Source of the DNA: Parabacteroides massiliensis
Lineage (GTDB): Bacteria > Bacteroidota > Bacteroidia > Bacteroidales > Tannerellaceae
Reading direction: 5' to 3'
DNA length: 64,000 nucleotides
Assembly (NCBI RefSeq): GCF_900155425.1
Contig: NZ_LT700191.1
Location: 793,918 to 857,917, forward strand
Shown here: positions 48,624 to 58,652 of the stretch, in pieces
How the letters are laid out: every line of letters starts with the position of its first letter
Position numbering within the stretch: the stretch's first letter is position 1
The notes under the pieces: model-generated
What the model was told of the DNA's origin: nothing
Databases searched by the model: none
Seen by the model: the letters and a program-made list of their open reading frames with translations, nothing else
Program-made: the position numbers and the translations under genes

Positions 48624-50303
48624 CTAATGTACAAATTTATTGCTTCTCTTGGGTGATTCCGTTGCTTTTCTTTTCACCACCTCGTAAATATCATCCTTAT
48701 TCTTCGGGCGTAGATAATCGAACCAATAAAAATCTTTCAGCATCTTTTGATCGGGCTTCAGGTCCGGGATCGGGGTCATACTGCCAACCGGACTCGGCCA
48801 GATTTTCAGTTTATCCAGTTTATTGTCTTTCACCCAAATAGTCAGGAATCCACTTTTAGTCTCATTCATTCCGACCTTAGCCCCATCGCTTTCCAACGGA
48901 TAAAAAATGGATTCGGCATTTCCCGCCACATCAATCTGACGAACAGCCTGCCCCACAAAATAGGCTTTCAGGTCGTTCCCCTTCAACTGGTTATAGTAAC
49001 TCGAATCGACATGCTGCGCCGCAAAAGCGAACTGGATCACATGGGCATACTCGATTGTGCTGTCATTCATATAAATGGCGATCGTATCACCATACAGTTG
49101 ATATTGTTCGTTCCAGAGAACCGGCTCCGTGTACATATATAATACGGAATCACGCGTATTGAATTGCATGGAATCACATACGCCCTGCACATCGGTCCGG
49201 TAGAAGCGCACGCCGTAATAGGCCTTGATCTCCCGATAAGTGGAATCGATCGTCACCATCTGCAATGTATCGGCATGCAAGAACAAGGTATCACCTTTCG
49301 AATACTCAAGAAAACAAGCGCTGTCAGTAGCAAAAGCATATCCGGTCTGTTCATTATAATAACCATATTCGCCTTGCAACGTCACATGCTGAGCCGTATC
49401 GATCAGGCTCATATTCCCATAGACCTCTCCCATACCTGTATCCCGATTGTAGAAAATAGAATCGCCGACCAGTATCTTCTCGCCCGATTCAACCTGCGAC
49501 CGGTCCAGCAAGAGGGAGGTGTTGTTCTCCGTATCATACCATCCTTTTGAAGTATGGATCGTACCGCTGTCTGAAACAATGACAGACGGCCCCAGGATGG
49601 TTGCAATCTTGGATTCCGTATCATAATGCAAGGTATCGGAATACAACGTGAAGTCGGGATTCTCAAGTTGCACGCTGTCATTAAACACCGCCAACTTCGT
49701 TTCCGGAGAATATTGTCCATAAAAAGAGGAAAGTTGATTCAGGGAATCCACGATCAACCCTCCTTCAAAATAGTATCCGATATTCGGAATGCGTTCATAA
49801 TTGAGACTATCCGTAAAGAGCGTCACTTGACCGTTCTCCATCCTGACATTCTCACGCAGATAGGCAACCTGCGTATTTCCATCATAAAAAAGATAATCCC
49901 CATAAACAAACAGGGTGTCTCCCTGCTCCATCCGGACATTGCTGAACGCTTCGAGTGAATTGGTCTGTTCGAAAAAGTAGGCGCTGTCGCAATACATATA
50001 TGAACTGTCATGCCGGAAACAAACATCGCCGTTCAGTATTTGCGCATCCGGTTTTACCGCCTTATCGAAAGACAAAGTATTGGTATGGATCAAGTATACC
50101 TTCGTCTTTTTGACTGGGACAGTATCCGTCGCAACCTGCAAGCTATCGGCAGCTACCAGGCTGTCCACCGGAGCAAGCGTCACGTCTTGCGCGGTAATGA
50201 TAGTCGTATCTGCACGCACAATACTATCTTGGGCCTGTGCAAAAGCACAGACCGCCAACAAAAAAAACAGACCAGTGAAAATAAATCTATTTACAGTCCT
50301 CAT
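48624..50303 (-). CDS. OstA/LptA-like periplasmic protein
   Basis: This 559-residue exported protein has a signal peptide (about 1-22, ending AFA). The body is a series of beta-jellyroll repeats of the OstA/LptA type, with recurring LFYDG-type and DSLNY or DTLHYD units (e.g. VYGDYLFYDGNTQVAYL). In E. coli LptA bridges LPS from the inner to the outer membrane; this version is about three times longer. It overlaps the SurA-like stop by 4 bases. lptB lies 11 kb away on the same strand, so an LPS-transport role is plausible. Confidence 0.88.
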   Translation of the reverse strand: MRTVNRFIFTGLFFLLAVCAFAQAQDSIVRADTTIITAQDVTLAPVDSLVAADSLQVATDTVPVKKTKVYLIHTNTLSFDKAVKPDAQILNGDVCFRHDSSYMYCDSAYFFEQTNSLEAFSNVRMEQGDTLFVYGDYLFYDGNTQVAYLRENVRMENGQVTLFTDSLNYERIPNIGYYFEGGLIVDSLNQLSSFYGQYSPETKLAVFNDSVQLENPDFTLYSDTLHYDTESKIATILGPSVIVSDSGTIHTSKGWYDTENNTSLLLDRSQVESGEKILVGDSIFYNRDTGMGEVYGNMSLIDTAQHVTLQGEYGYYNEQTGYAFATDSACFLEYSKGDTLFLHADTLQMVTIDSTYREIKAYYGVRFYRTDVQGVCDSMQFNTRDSVLYMYTEPVLWNEQYQLYGDTIAIYMNDSTIEYAHVIQFAFAAQHVDSSYYNQLKGNDLKAYFVGQAVRQIDVAGNAESIFYPLESDGAKVGMNETKSGFLTIWVKDNKLDKLKIWPSPVGSMTPIPDLKPDQKMLKDFYWFDYLRPKNKDDIYEVVKRKATESPKRSNKFVH

Positions 50304-51664
50304 TCTTTAACCCAGCCGGGATACTGGAAGTCACAATTACGCCAGCCGTCACTGATACGCACATATGTGCTTTTCTGCTTCTTAATGATCCAGTCATGCA
50401 GCAGTTCTTCACGTTTTCGGGATTCGACGATCGACTTCAAGGCCTGATAGTCATCCGATATGTTTGCCTTATGCTGGTCCACTCTGGCTTTCAGTTTTAC
50501 AATAGCGACCACTTCTTTCTGCTTGTCATTGATCATGGTGAAAGGTTTGGAGATATCCCCCACCTGCATCGTATAAACCATCTTACCGATTTCTTGCGGC
50601 AGTTCGGCCATCTCGAATTTCGGAGTACTATGGTTGTCACTTTCAAAGTTCTGGTTCACCATCAAACCTTTGTTATTCCTCGTGTCCTTGTCGGCAGAGA
50701 TAAAAGTTGCCGCGTCTTCAAATGTGAATTTCTTAGCTGTCAAGTCATTATACAACGAATCCATACGCGTCATACATTCGTTCAACTCCTTGTCCGAAAC
50801 TTTCGGCTTCAGCAGGATATGGCGACAGTTGATACGGTCACCGCGCTTTTCGATCAACTGGATAATATGATATCCATATTCGGTCTGCACAATCTGGGAA
50901 ATTCTTTTCGGATCTTTCAGATTGAAAGCGACATTGGCGAATTCAGGCAACAAACTTGTCTTACCCAAAAATCCCAGTTCACCGCCCCTTTTGGCTGATT
51001 CCGGATCTTCCGAATACAGACGGGCCAATGTTGAGAACTCATATTTTCCGCTGTTGATATCATCGGTAAACTGGCGAAGACGCGCCTTGATGGCATCCGT
51101 CTCTTCAAACGGGATCTTCGGTTCCATTGTGATGATCTGCACCTCGACTGTTGTCGGGATATTTGGCAGACTATCTTTGGACAGCTGGTTGTAATACTTA
51201 CGGACTTCAGAGGGCGTCAGTTTGATCTCACCGATCAGCTGGCGCTTCATCTGTTCCACGGTCTGTTGCTCCATGATCATTTCCTTACGCTCGTCTTTCA
51301 ACTGGGAAATCTTTTTACCGAAATATTCCTCCAACTTTTCTTTAGAGCCCATCTGATTGATTGCGTAATTGATCCAACGGTCTGTTTCCTGGATCACCTG
51401 GCTTTCGCCCACTTCCACACTATCGATTTTCGCCTGGTTCAAGAATAGCTTCTGAACGGCCATCTGTTCGGGGAGCACGCAATAAGGGTCACCGTCGAAA
51501 CGTTGCCCCTCGTTTTGCAGATATAAACGCTGGCTCTCGATGTCCGAACGCAAAATCGCATCATCTCCTACCACCCACACAATTTCATCGATCACATTAT
51601 CTTGGGCATAAACCACACAAGATAAACAGGCAAGAATGAATACAGTTAAAATCTTTTTCATCAT
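50300..51664 (-). CDS. SurA-like periplasmic peptidyl-prolyl isomerase (454 aa)
   Basis: This exported outer-membrane protein chaperone has a signal peptide at about 1-20, an N-terminal SurA-type helical domain, and a canonical parvulin domain around 175-275 (VEVQIITMEPKIP, ARLYSEDPESAKRGGELGFLGKTSLLPEF, QTEYGYHIIQLIEKRGD). A second, partial parvulin region follows (about 280-380). It is the third parvulin-type gene in the operon. The stop overlaps the OstA start by 4 bases. Assistance of barrel-protein folding is the family role. Confidence 0.93.
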   Translation of the reverse strand: MMKKILTVFILACLSCVVYAQDNVIDEIVWVVGDDAILRSDIESQRLYLQNEGQRFDGDPYCVLPEQMAVQKLFLNQAKIDSVEVGESQVIQETDRWINYAINQMGSKEKLEEYFGKKISQLKDERKEMIMEQQTVEQMKRQLIGEIKLTPSEVRKYYNQLSKDSLPNIPTTVEVQIITMEPKIPFEETDAIKARLRQFTDDINSGKYEFSTLARLYSEDPESAKRGGELGFLGKTSLLPEFANVAFNLKDPKRISQIVQTEYGYHIIQLIEKRGDRINCRHILLKPKVSDKELNECMTRMDSLYNDLTAKKFTFEDAATFISADKDTRNNKGLMVNQNFESDNHSTPKFEMAELPQEIGKMVYTMQVGDISKPFTMINDKQKEVVAIVKLKARVDQHKANISDDYQALKSIVESRKREELLHDWIIKKQKSTYVRISDGWRNCDFQYPGWVKE

Positions 51665-51686
51665 GTACTTTTCTATAAGCTACCAA

Positions 51687-52544
51687 TCACGGTTCCGTAT
51701 AAAATTTGACATCCCCGCTCCTGACTGCGTCATTATATAATTCTTCTTCAAATTTCCTCAAAAATTCCACCTTACGCAGATTCGTCAGCATCTCCACGAT
51801 CTGTGCACTGGCATAATCATAGGGTGCCACACTTCCCACAGGCAGATATTCCTTAATATTCAGCAGATAGCAATATGTACTATCCGAAACTTCGACAAAC
51901 TTGTTTGCCTTCAGGAAGTCATTCGCATTCGACACATGCACCGGAATATTATCCATCACCTGGTCAAAATCCACCCATTTGTCGTAAAAGTAGTCATAAA
52001 TACTGGCATTCTGCACACTATACTTCTCAATTTTTTCTAAAGAAGCCTCAGATGTCGATCTATACCATCCTTTTACATCAGAAAGTCCGGGAGCATCCAC
52101 CGGTATCTTCAGGAAGAGCCCTTTCACTAAAGCCTTGTCCAATACAAACTTTTTTTGGTTCTCTTCGTAATAACTCAGCTTGTCGCTTTCCTGGAATTCG
52201 GAAGAAAGTCTTTCTTTTATCAATTGTTCCTGATACCGATAGCGAATCAGCGAATGGCGGTACTCCTCCACCAACTTATCCACTTCTGCCTTATCTTCCC
52301 CCTCCAAATTACGCAGAGCCACATCGTAGACCAACGCATCTTTCACCCACTTCTTTTCCAAACTTCCGGCGAGCAACATGCTGTCGGCTGAGGATAATCC
52401 GCGCGGGATCTGCTGTTTTATTTCCGAACGTCCGAGAGTCCGGTCCTTCACTTTTACCAACACATCCGCATCATCCACAGGCAGCGTTCTCTTACAAGAA
52501 CACAGCAAAGATACAAATGCTATAAAAATGAAGCAACACCTCAT
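51687..52544 (-). CDS. Parvulin-like lipoprotein without an active PPIase signature
   Basis: This 285-residue lipoprotein has Cys in SLLCSCKRTLP (about residue 16-18). It then reads as a SurA-like chaperone core (VLVKVKDRTLGRSEIKQQIPRG; LIRYRYQEQLIKERLSSEF) and ends with a helical segment (TNLRKVEFLRKFEEELYNDAV). The parvulin catalytic pattern (GGELG...H-I-I) is missing, so isomerase activity is unlikely. It lies between two active-looking parvulins and may be a membrane-tethered co-chaperone; that is inferred from position. Confidence 0.8.
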   Translation of the reverse strand: MRCCFIFIAFVSLLCSCKRTLPVDDADVLVKVKDRTLGRSEIKQQIPRGLSSADSMLLAGSLEKKWVKDALVYDVALRNLEGEDKAEVDKLVEEYRHSLIRYRYQEQLIKERLSSEFQESDKLSYYEENQKKFVLDKALVKGLFLKIPVDAPGLSDVKGWYRSTSEASLEKIEKYSVQNASIYDYFYDKWVDFDQVMDNIPVHVSNANDFLKANKFVEVSDSTYCYLLNIKEYLPVGSVAPYDYASAQIVEMLTNLRKVEFLRKFEEELYNDAVRSGDVKFYTEP

Positions 52545-52559
52545 ATAACTTTCTCTTTA

Positions 52560-54140
52560 TTATTTCTTTGTCATTTTACTTACTTTTTTCACCAGCTTCC
52601 AGTTTATCGTCACTGGATATTTTCGGTTCAACTGTTCGATCCATTCAGCTTCCGCCTTGGCCTGCTGGTCCATCGGTTTGTTCCAGACTTCCTTGTTGCT
52701 GATATCGAACAGCAGGATACCATCCCGATATTCTTTCATAAGGAGGTCGAATTCCGGATGTTTTACTGTCAGATTTTTCCGTTCGGCAGTAGTCACGATG
52801 TCACGAATAAAAAGATCGTAAACTTCCTGCATAAAATCTCCCGCATAAGATTTCGTGGAGAACGGGCAGCGCTGTATATAATAAGCGAACTCACTCTGGG
52901 AAAAATCCGTATCATTCAGATGAAACAAGGTCTTGTCCATCTCTTTTGCCTTCTCGTAAAAAGCAGGATCGGACGGGAAATACTCGTTGCACAAAGCTTG
53001 CAGTTCAGCATACGCTTCGGGATAGAAACGATAGCCATACTCTTTCTTCATCCGTTCGTCGAACGCACCGTAATATTCGAAGTTCCGTTCTCCCTGTGCC
53101 ATCTGACGGGACCAACTTTTCTTTTTGTCTTCGAAAGATGGAAGGCCTTTCTTTTCAATCAACTTTATGATATGATAGCCGAAACGAGTTTTCACCGGCC
53201 GGGACAATTCTCCCGGAGTGTTCAACGCGAAAGCTGCCTCTTCAAACGGTTCCACCATTTCGCCGACACCAAAAGCAGGCAGCTCTCCACCTCGCTTAGC
53301 CGAACCGGTATCGGATGAATATTCTTTTGCCAACCCGGCAAAGTCAGCTCCATTCCTTGCTTCCCTATAAACTTCTTCAGCACGGGCCAATGTCTCGGCT
53401 TCTCCAAACTTCAGCGAATCTTTCTCAAACGGGATCAAGATATGCGCCACACGCACCAGCCCCGGATTCGGTTTCCGGCTGTGTATTTTTATGATATGGA
53501 AGCCCATAGTCGTCCGAACGGGCTGGGATACAGAACCAACGGGCATCGAATAAGCAACATTTTCAAAGGCCTTAACCGTCTGCATCGGCAACAGGCAATG
53601 TACATATTCGTAGCCTACATTTTCCTTGTCAGCCTCTTTCAGTTCCTTACCGACAGTGGCAAAATCTTCTCCTGCCTGAATGCGGTCATAGACCTCGATC
53701 GCCTTCTGGTACACGAGAACCGTATCTCCCGACAGCGTATGTTGTGGCAAGCGAAACAAAATATGGCTCAGTTCCAACACTTCACCATACCGGTCATATA
53801 CGGCACGAACAGCCGCCTCTTCCCCATCCTTATCCGACAGATAACTTGAAGTCAACTGAGCCCGATAGCTATCCAACTCATCTTTGAATGCTTTCGTCTT
53901 GTCCAGCCCCAAATCTTCCGCTTCCGCCACTTTCAATTTGAAGTTCTTAAACAACTCCACATAGGCATTCACGGATTTACGGTCGGACAGATTAACTTCG
54001 CTATTCTTTTGTGCAATAAATATAAATTCATCCAACGGGATCTGCTTCCCGGCAACCGTCATCACCACGGAATCGGCCGAAACCTGTGCATTTCCTGTCA
54101 TACAAGTGAATAGCAAAGATAATACAAGCAACTTCTTCAT
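52560..54140 (-). CDS. Tandem-parvulin periplasmic peptidyl-prolyl isomerase (526 aa)
   Basis: This exported protein has a signal peptide (MKKLLVLSLLFTCMTGNA) and two complete PpiC/parvulin domains: one around 115-215 (ELSHILFRLP, MGFHIIKIHSRKPN) and one around 220-320 (RVAHILIPF, AKEYSSDTGSAKRGGELPAFGVGEM, TRFGYHIIKLIEKKG). A SurA-like role in outer-membrane protein folding is expected. It is first in the operon after the terminator that separates it from recQ. The start at 54140 is chosen over a frame start six codons upstream because the signal peptide begins here. Confidence 0.93.
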   Translation of the reverse strand: MKKLLVLSLLFTCMTGNAQVSADSVVMTVAGKQIPLDEFIFIAQKNSEVNLSDRKSVNAYVELFKNFKLKVAEAEDLGLDKTKAFKDELDSYRAQLTSSYLSDKDGEEAAVRAVYDRYGEVLELSHILFRLPQHTLSGDTVLVYQKAIEVYDRIQAGEDFATVGKELKEADKENVGYEYVHCLLPMQTVKAFENVAYSMPVGSVSQPVRTTMGFHIIKIHSRKPNPGLVRVAHILIPFEKDSLKFGEAETLARAEEVYREARNGADFAGLAKEYSSDTGSAKRGGELPAFGVGEMVEPFEEAAFALNTPGELSRPVKTRFGYHIIKLIEKKGLPSFEDKKKSWSRQMAQGERNFEYYGAFDERMKKEYGYRFYPEAYAELQALCNEYFPSDPAFYEKAKEMDKTLFHLNDTDFSQSEFAYYIQRCPFSTKSYAGDFMQEVYDLFIRDIVTTAERKNLTVKHPEFDLLMKEYRDGILLFDISNKEVWNKPMDQQAKAEAEWIEQLNRKYPVTINWKLVKKVSKMTKK

Positions 54141-54181
54141 TAATCCTTCTTTTACCATACCACGATATCGTTTACAAAAAT

Positions 54182-54240
54182 AACACTAATCTAACGGAGA
54201 TGCAGCCTAAAAAGTACATAGCCCCGTTAAATTAGTGTTT
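54182..54240 (-). terminator. Terminator between recQ and the parvulin operon
   Basis: Inverted arms at 54182-54197 and 54224-54239 (AACACTAATYTAACGG type) form a long stem with a 26-base loop. On the minus strand it ends in a T-rich tract (TTATTTTT). This closes the clpP-clpX-recQ unit. The A/T symmetry of the flanks means it could act in either direction. Confidence 0.75.
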
Positions 54241-54314
54241 TTTATCAAATATAATAAAGAAAGAGGGTTCGTATTTGCATTGACAAAGCCTCTATCTTTG
54301 TTCCATCCTGAAAT

Positions 54315-56495
54315 TTAATTTGCCATCTCCGACAGGAACTTAATGCGGACAAGGCGGATCTCTTCTTCCGTATAGTCACCGCCCAATTCCTCGATGGCAT
54401 CTTCCAGATCGTCTGTTTCCGAGTCTTTGAAGTATTCATAAATGTCGTCGATATGATCTTCGTCCATCACGTCGTTCAGGAAGTAGTCGATATTAATGCG
54501 GGTTCCGGAATAAACAATCGCTTCTATTTCATCGAGCAGTTCGTTAAATTCCAATCCGTTCGTCATGGCGATCTCATCTAACGCGACCTTACGGTCTATA
54601 CGCTGGATAATCGAAACCTTCAGTTTGGATTTGTTGGCAACCGTACGAACACGAAGATCTTCGGGACGTTCAATCTCGTTTTCTTCCACATGCCTCTTAA
54701 TCAGTTCGACAAATTCCTTGCCATATCTTTTTACCTTACCGGCTCCGACACCCGGAATATTTTGCAATTCCTCCAATGTCACCGGATAGGTAGTAGCCAT
54801 CGCCTCCAGGGATGGGTCTTGAAAAATAACGAAAGGAGGTACTTCCAGACGCTTGGACAACTTCTTGCGTAAATCTTTCATCATCGAATAGAGGACCGGA
54901 TCGACGGCACAGGTTGCTCCACCACGCACAGGAACATCTTCTTCCTCTTCGTCAAATTCGTTATCTTCGGTAATCTTGAAAGAGACAGGCTTCTTTATAA
55001 ACTCTTTCCCTTTATCCGTAATCTTCAGCAGGCCGTAATTCTCGATATCCTTAGTCAGATATCCGGCAATCAGAGCCTGACGGATAACGGCATTCCATGT
55101 CTTTTCTTCTTCATCCGAACCGGAGCCGAAAACTTCCAGTTCATTGTGCTTGTAAGATTGTATTTCGGAGGTTTCGTTGCCAACCAACATATTGACAATA
55201 TATTCAGCCTTGAACTTTTCTTTTAACGTACCTATTACTTCGAGTACGGCGCTTAATAATTCCTTTGCTTCCACTTTCTTTTTTGGGTTCAAACAATTAT
55301 CACAATTTCCACAATTTTCTTCCAGGTATTCTTCACCGAAATAGTGCAACAAGACTTTCCGCCGGCATACGGAAGTTTCAGCATAAGCGGCAGTTTCCAG
55401 AAGCAGCTGCTTCCCTATCTCCTGCTCAGCCACAGGTTTCCCTTGCATGAATTTTTCCAACTTCTGCAAGTCTTTATAGGCATAAAAAGCGATGCACTGG
55501 CCCTCACCGCCATCACGGCCGGCTCGTCCGGTTTCCTGATAATATCCTTCGAGGCTTTTGGGAATATCATAATGGATGACATACCGCACGTCAGGCTTGT
55601 CGATCCCCATGCCAAAAGCAATGGTAGCAACAATCACGTCCGCTTTTTCCATCAGGAATGCATCTTGATTGCTCGAACGCTGCTGCGAATCCATGCCGGC
55701 ATGATAAGGGAGTGCCTTGATCCCGTTTGCTTTCAGGATATCGGCAAATTCTTCCACTTTCTTACGGCTCAAGCAATAGATAATACCGGATTTTCCCTCG
55801 TTGGACTTAATATATTTAATAATCTCGCGGTCGATATTCGCCGTTTTCGGACGAATTTCATAATACAAATTAGGACGATTGAAGGAGGATTTAAAGACAG
55901 AGGCATCGATCATCCCCAGGTTTTTCTGGATATCGTGTTGTACCTTCGGAGTGGCTGTCGCTGTCAAGGCTATCAACGGGCGTTTACCGATTTCATTTAT
56001 GATCGGGCGAATACGACGGTATTCCGGGCGGAAATCATGTCCCCATTCGGAAATACAATGTGCTTCGTCTACGGCATAAAACGAAATATTGATTTGTCGC
56101 AAGAACTCCACATTTTCATCTTTGGTCAGCGACTCTGGTGCCACATAGAGCAACTTCGTCCGACCGCTGCGGATATCATCCTTCACCTGATCGATAGCCG
56201 ATTTGTTCAAGGAAGAATTAATAAAATGGGCAACTCCGTCCTCTTCACTGAAATTGCGCATGGCATCCACCTGGTTCTTCATCAGGGCTATCAAGGGAGA
56301 AATCACAATGGCCGTTCCCTGCATCATAAGAGAAGGCAGTTGATAACACAAAGATTTTCCTCCTCCTGTCGGCATCAATACAAAAGTATCATTTCCTGCC
56401 AACACATTTTCAATGATTGCTCTTTGATTTCCCTTAAAGGTATCAAAACCAAAATGCTTCTTGAGCTCCTCTGTTAAATTATCCTTCTTCGCCAT
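54315..56495 (-). CDS. recQ: ATP-dependent DNA helicase RecQ
   Basis: This 726-residue superfamily 2 helicase has a Walker A MPTGGGKSLCYQLP (43-56), the DEAH motif in AVDEAHCISEWGHDFRPEY, motif VI QETGRAGRDG, the zinc-binding CGNCDNC, and an HRDC domain near 530-605 (PPFVIFQDPSLEAMATTYP, NIPGVGAGKVKRYG). A C-terminal extension (about 620-726) follows. It lies 26 bases after clpX on the same strand and is followed by a terminator. The start at 56495 (MAKKDN) is preferred over 56504. Confidence 0.96.
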   Translation of the reverse strand: MAKKDNLTEELKKHFGFDTFKGNQRAIIENVLAGNDTFVLMPTGGGKSLCYQLPSLMMQGTAIVISPLIALMKNQVDAMRNFSEEDGVAHFINSSLNKSAIDQVKDDIRSGRTKLLYVAPESLTKDENVEFLRQINISFYAVDEAHCISEWGHDFRPEYRRIRPIINEIGKRPLIALTATATPKVQHDIQKNLGMIDASVFKSSFNRPNLYYEIRPKTANIDREIIKYIKSNEGKSGIIYCLSRKKVEEFADILKANGIKALPYHAGMDSQQRSSNQDAFLMEKADVIVATIAFGMGIDKPDVRYVIHYDIPKSLEGYYQETGRAGRDGGEGQCIAFYAYKDLQKLEKFMQGKPVAEQEIGKQLLLETAAYAETSVCRRKVLLHYFGEEYLEENCGNCDNCLNPKKKVEAKELLSAVLEVIGTLKEKFKAEYIVNMLVGNETSEIQSYKHNELEVFGSGSDEEEKTWNAVIRQALIAGYLTKDIENYGLLKITDKGKEFIKKPVSFKITEDNEFDEEEEDVPVRGGATCAVDPVLYSMMKDLRKKLSKRLEVPPFVIFQDPSLEAMATTYPVTLEELQNIPGVGAGKVKRYGKEFVELIKRHVEENEIERPEDLRVRTVANKSKLKVSIIQRIDRKVALDEIAMTNGLEFNELLDEIEAIVYSGTRINIDYFLNDVMDEDHIDDIYEYFKDSETDDLEDAIEELGGDYTEEEIRLVRIKFLSEMAN

Positions 56496-56521
56496 ACTAT
56501 TCATATTTTAAAAACCGCCGA

Positions 56522-57751
56522 TCAGGCCATCTGCAGGCGGTTTACGTCCGATTTTTCAAACTTTTCCTTTGCATACTCCAGTGTGACATGGAGTTTCTTT
56601 TCATTTGCGGACGGCATGCTGTACATGGCATCCATCATCACAGCCTCCACAATGGAACGTAAGCCGCGTGCTCCCAACTTGAATTCAAGAGCCTTATCGA
56701 CAATGAATTCGAACACGTCTTCGTCAAATGTCAGTTCAATTTCATCCATCGCAAACAATTTGACGTATTGCTTGATGATCGAGTTCTTCGGTTCCGTCAG
56801 GATATTACGAAGCGTGCTCCTATCCAACGGATTCAAATAAGTCAGGATAGGCAAACGTCCGATGATCTCCGGAATCAGGCCAAACGATTTCAGGTCAGTT
56901 GGCGTAATGTATTTCAGCAGATTGTTACGATCCACCTGTGCCGTGCTTTCGTTTGCAGCGTATCCTACTACACGGGTATTCAGACGCTGGGCGATTTTCT
57001 TCTCTATTCCGTCGAAAGCGCCACCACATACAAACAGGATATTCTTCGTATCCACGGCAATCATTTTTTGCTCCGGATGCTTGCGCCCACCCTGAGGAGG
57101 CACGTTCACGATAGAACCTTCCAGAAGTTTCAGCAAACCCTGCTGCACGCCTTCACCGCTGACATCACGGGTAATGGAAGGGTTATCGCTCTTACGGGCA
57201 ATCTTATCTATTTCATCAATAAACACGATACCGCGCTGTGCCGCCTCGACATCATAATCGGCAGCCTGCAACAGACGGGTCAAAATGCTTTCTATATCCT
57301 CTCCCACATAACCGGCTTCTGTCAGAACCGTCGCGTCCACGATAGCGAACGGGACATGAAGCAATTTGGCGATCGTACGGGCAAGCAGCGTTTTACCTGT
57401 CCCCGTAGCGCCCACCATAATAATATTCGATTTCTCGATTTCGACATCATCCGATGTCACTTTCTGGATCAAACGTTTGTAATGATTATACACTGCAACC
57501 GACAGATAACGTTTCGCGTCGTCCTGCCCTATCACATATTGGTCCAGAAAAGCCTTAATATCCTCCGGCTTCGGCAGGTCTTTCCGGTTTAACCCGAAAG
57601 AACTCCCCTTGCCACGCATTTGTTCTTTTACTATTTCGTACGCTTGCTGTGCACATTCATCGCAAATAGCGCCGGAGATCCCGTTAATCAACATATTAAC
57701 GTCCCGGCTACTGCGCCCGCAAAACGTACAGCTATCGCCTGTTTTGGCCAT
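56522..57751 (-). CDS. clpX: ATP-dependent Clp protease ATPase subunit ClpX
   Basis: This 409-residue AAA+ unfoldase feeds substrates to ClpP. It has an N-terminal zinc-binding domain with CTFCGRS and CDEC, Walker [12 protein letters not shown], Walker [13 protein letters not shown], a pore loop in GYVGED, and the sensor region [12 protein letters not shown]. The IGF-type ClpP-docking loop is present in degenerate form. It lies 49 bases after clpP. Confidence 0.98.
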   Translation of the reverse strand: MAKTGDSCTFCGRSSRDVNMLINGISGAICDECAQQAYEIVKEQMRGKGSSFGLNRKDLPKPEDIKAFLDQYVIGQDDAKRYLSVAVYNHYKRLIQKVTSDDVEIEKSNIIMVGATGTGKTLLARTIAKLLHVPFAIVDATVLTEAGYVGEDIESILTRLLQAADYDVEAAQRGIVFIDEIDKIARKSDNPSITRDVSGEGVQQGLLKLLEGSIVNVPPQGGRKHPEQKMIAVDTKNILFVCGGAFDGIEKKIAQRLNTRVVGYAANESTAQVDRNNLLKYITPTDLKSFGLIPEIIGRLPILTYLNPLDRSTLRNILTEPKNSIIKQYVKLFAMDEIELTFDEDVFEFIVDKALEFKLGARGLRSIVEAVMMDAMYSMPSANEKKLHVTLEYAKEKFEKSDVNRLQMA

Positions 57752-57800
57752 TCCGTATTTGTTTTTAAAGGGGCTTTTGACACAGCCCCCTACATTAATA

Positions 57801-58466
57801 TTATTTGTTACGAACCAGAACTTTGTCGATCATACCGTAAGCCAAAGCCTCCTCAGCCGTCATCCAGTAATCACGGTCACTATCATGTTCCACCTTTTCA
57901 TAAGGCTGACCGGAATGAGTCGATATGATTGTATAGAGTTCCTTCTTTACTTTCAGGATTTCACGAGCTGTGATCTCAATGTCTGAAGCCTGTCCTTGCG
58001 CACCTCCTAACGGTTGGTGGATCATCACACGGGAATGAGGCAACGCCATACGTTTCCCTTTCGTTCCGGCAACCAACAACACCGCAGCAAAAGAAGCAGC
58101 CATGCCTGTGCAGATGGTCGACACGTCGCTACTGATAAACTGCATTGTGTCATAAATGCCATATCCTGCATAAACAGAACCGCCCGGCGAATTGATATAA
58201 ATCGAAATATCCTTGCCTGGATCGCTTGAATCCAGATACAACAACTGCGCCTGGATTACATTTGCCGTATAATCGTCTACTTGTGTACCCAAAAAAATGA
58301 TACGGTCCATCATCAACCGTGAAAAAACGTCCATCTGAGCAACGTTCAATTGGCGCTCTTCGATAATCGTCGGAGATATGTAACTGCTGGTTATATTCAT
58401 ATAACTGTCCAGCGCGTTACTGTTCATTCCTAAATGTTTCGTTGCATACTTTCTGAAATCTTCCAT
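57801..58466 (-). CDS. clpP: ATP-dependent Clp protease proteolytic subunit ClpP
   Basis: This 221-residue serine peptidase has the catalytic triad Ser in GMAASFAAV, His in MIHQPLGG and Asp in DRDYWM. The motif [20 protein letters not shown] is canonical, and the N-terminus carries the expected propeptide-like extension. It is first in the clpP-clpX-recQ unit, with a Bacteroidota promoter about 70 bases upstream. Confidence 0.98.
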   Translation of the reverse strand: MEDFRKYATKHLGMNSNALDSYMNITSSYISPTIIEERQLNVAQMDVFSRLMMDRIIFLGTQVDDYTANVIQAQLLYLDSSDPGKDISIYINSPGGSVYAGYGIYDTMQFISSDVSTICTGMAASFAAVLLVAGTKGKRMALPHSRVMIHQPLGGAQGQASDIEITAREILKVKKELYTIISTHSGQPYEKVEHDSDRDYWMTAEEALAYGMIDKVLVRNK

Positions 58467-58535
58467 AATCTATAGTCTTATTGTGTTACCGAAAAGTCAT
58501 AAAAAAAGGGATTCCCCTCTTACTTATCGGAATAA

Positions 58536-58567
58536 CAAAGTTATAAATAAATTTCTGAAAGAAACAA
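58536..58567 (-). promoter_or_regulatory. clpP promoter
   Basis: On the minus strand TTG (58567-58565), a 21-base spacer and TAACTTTG (58543-58536) fit the Bacteroidota promoter. The -7 element lies about 70 bases from the clpP ATG. Confidence 0.65.
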
Positions 58568-58619
58568 CTTATTTGCTATCCGGTAAGATTTTTTTCGAGA
58601 GAAAGCCCTTTTTATATAG

Positions 58620-58643
58620 AAAAAGCAGCTGTTGCTGCTTTTT
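58620..58643 (-). terminator. Terminator of tig
   Basis: A perfect 10-bp stem (AAAAAGCAGC/GCTGCTTTTT) with a TGTT loop, 10 bases after the tig stop, ends in a T run on the minus strand. Confidence 0.88.
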
Positions 58644-58652
58644 CAGGTAGTT

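Noticed and set aside
55344-56477. 377-codon plus-strand frame inside recQ
   Set aside because: It is antisense to an intact helicase and has no recognisable family.
58501-58518. Short GGG/CCC hairpin with A run upstream of clpP
   Set aside because: Only a 3-4 bp stem is possible, too weak to call a terminator or attenuator.
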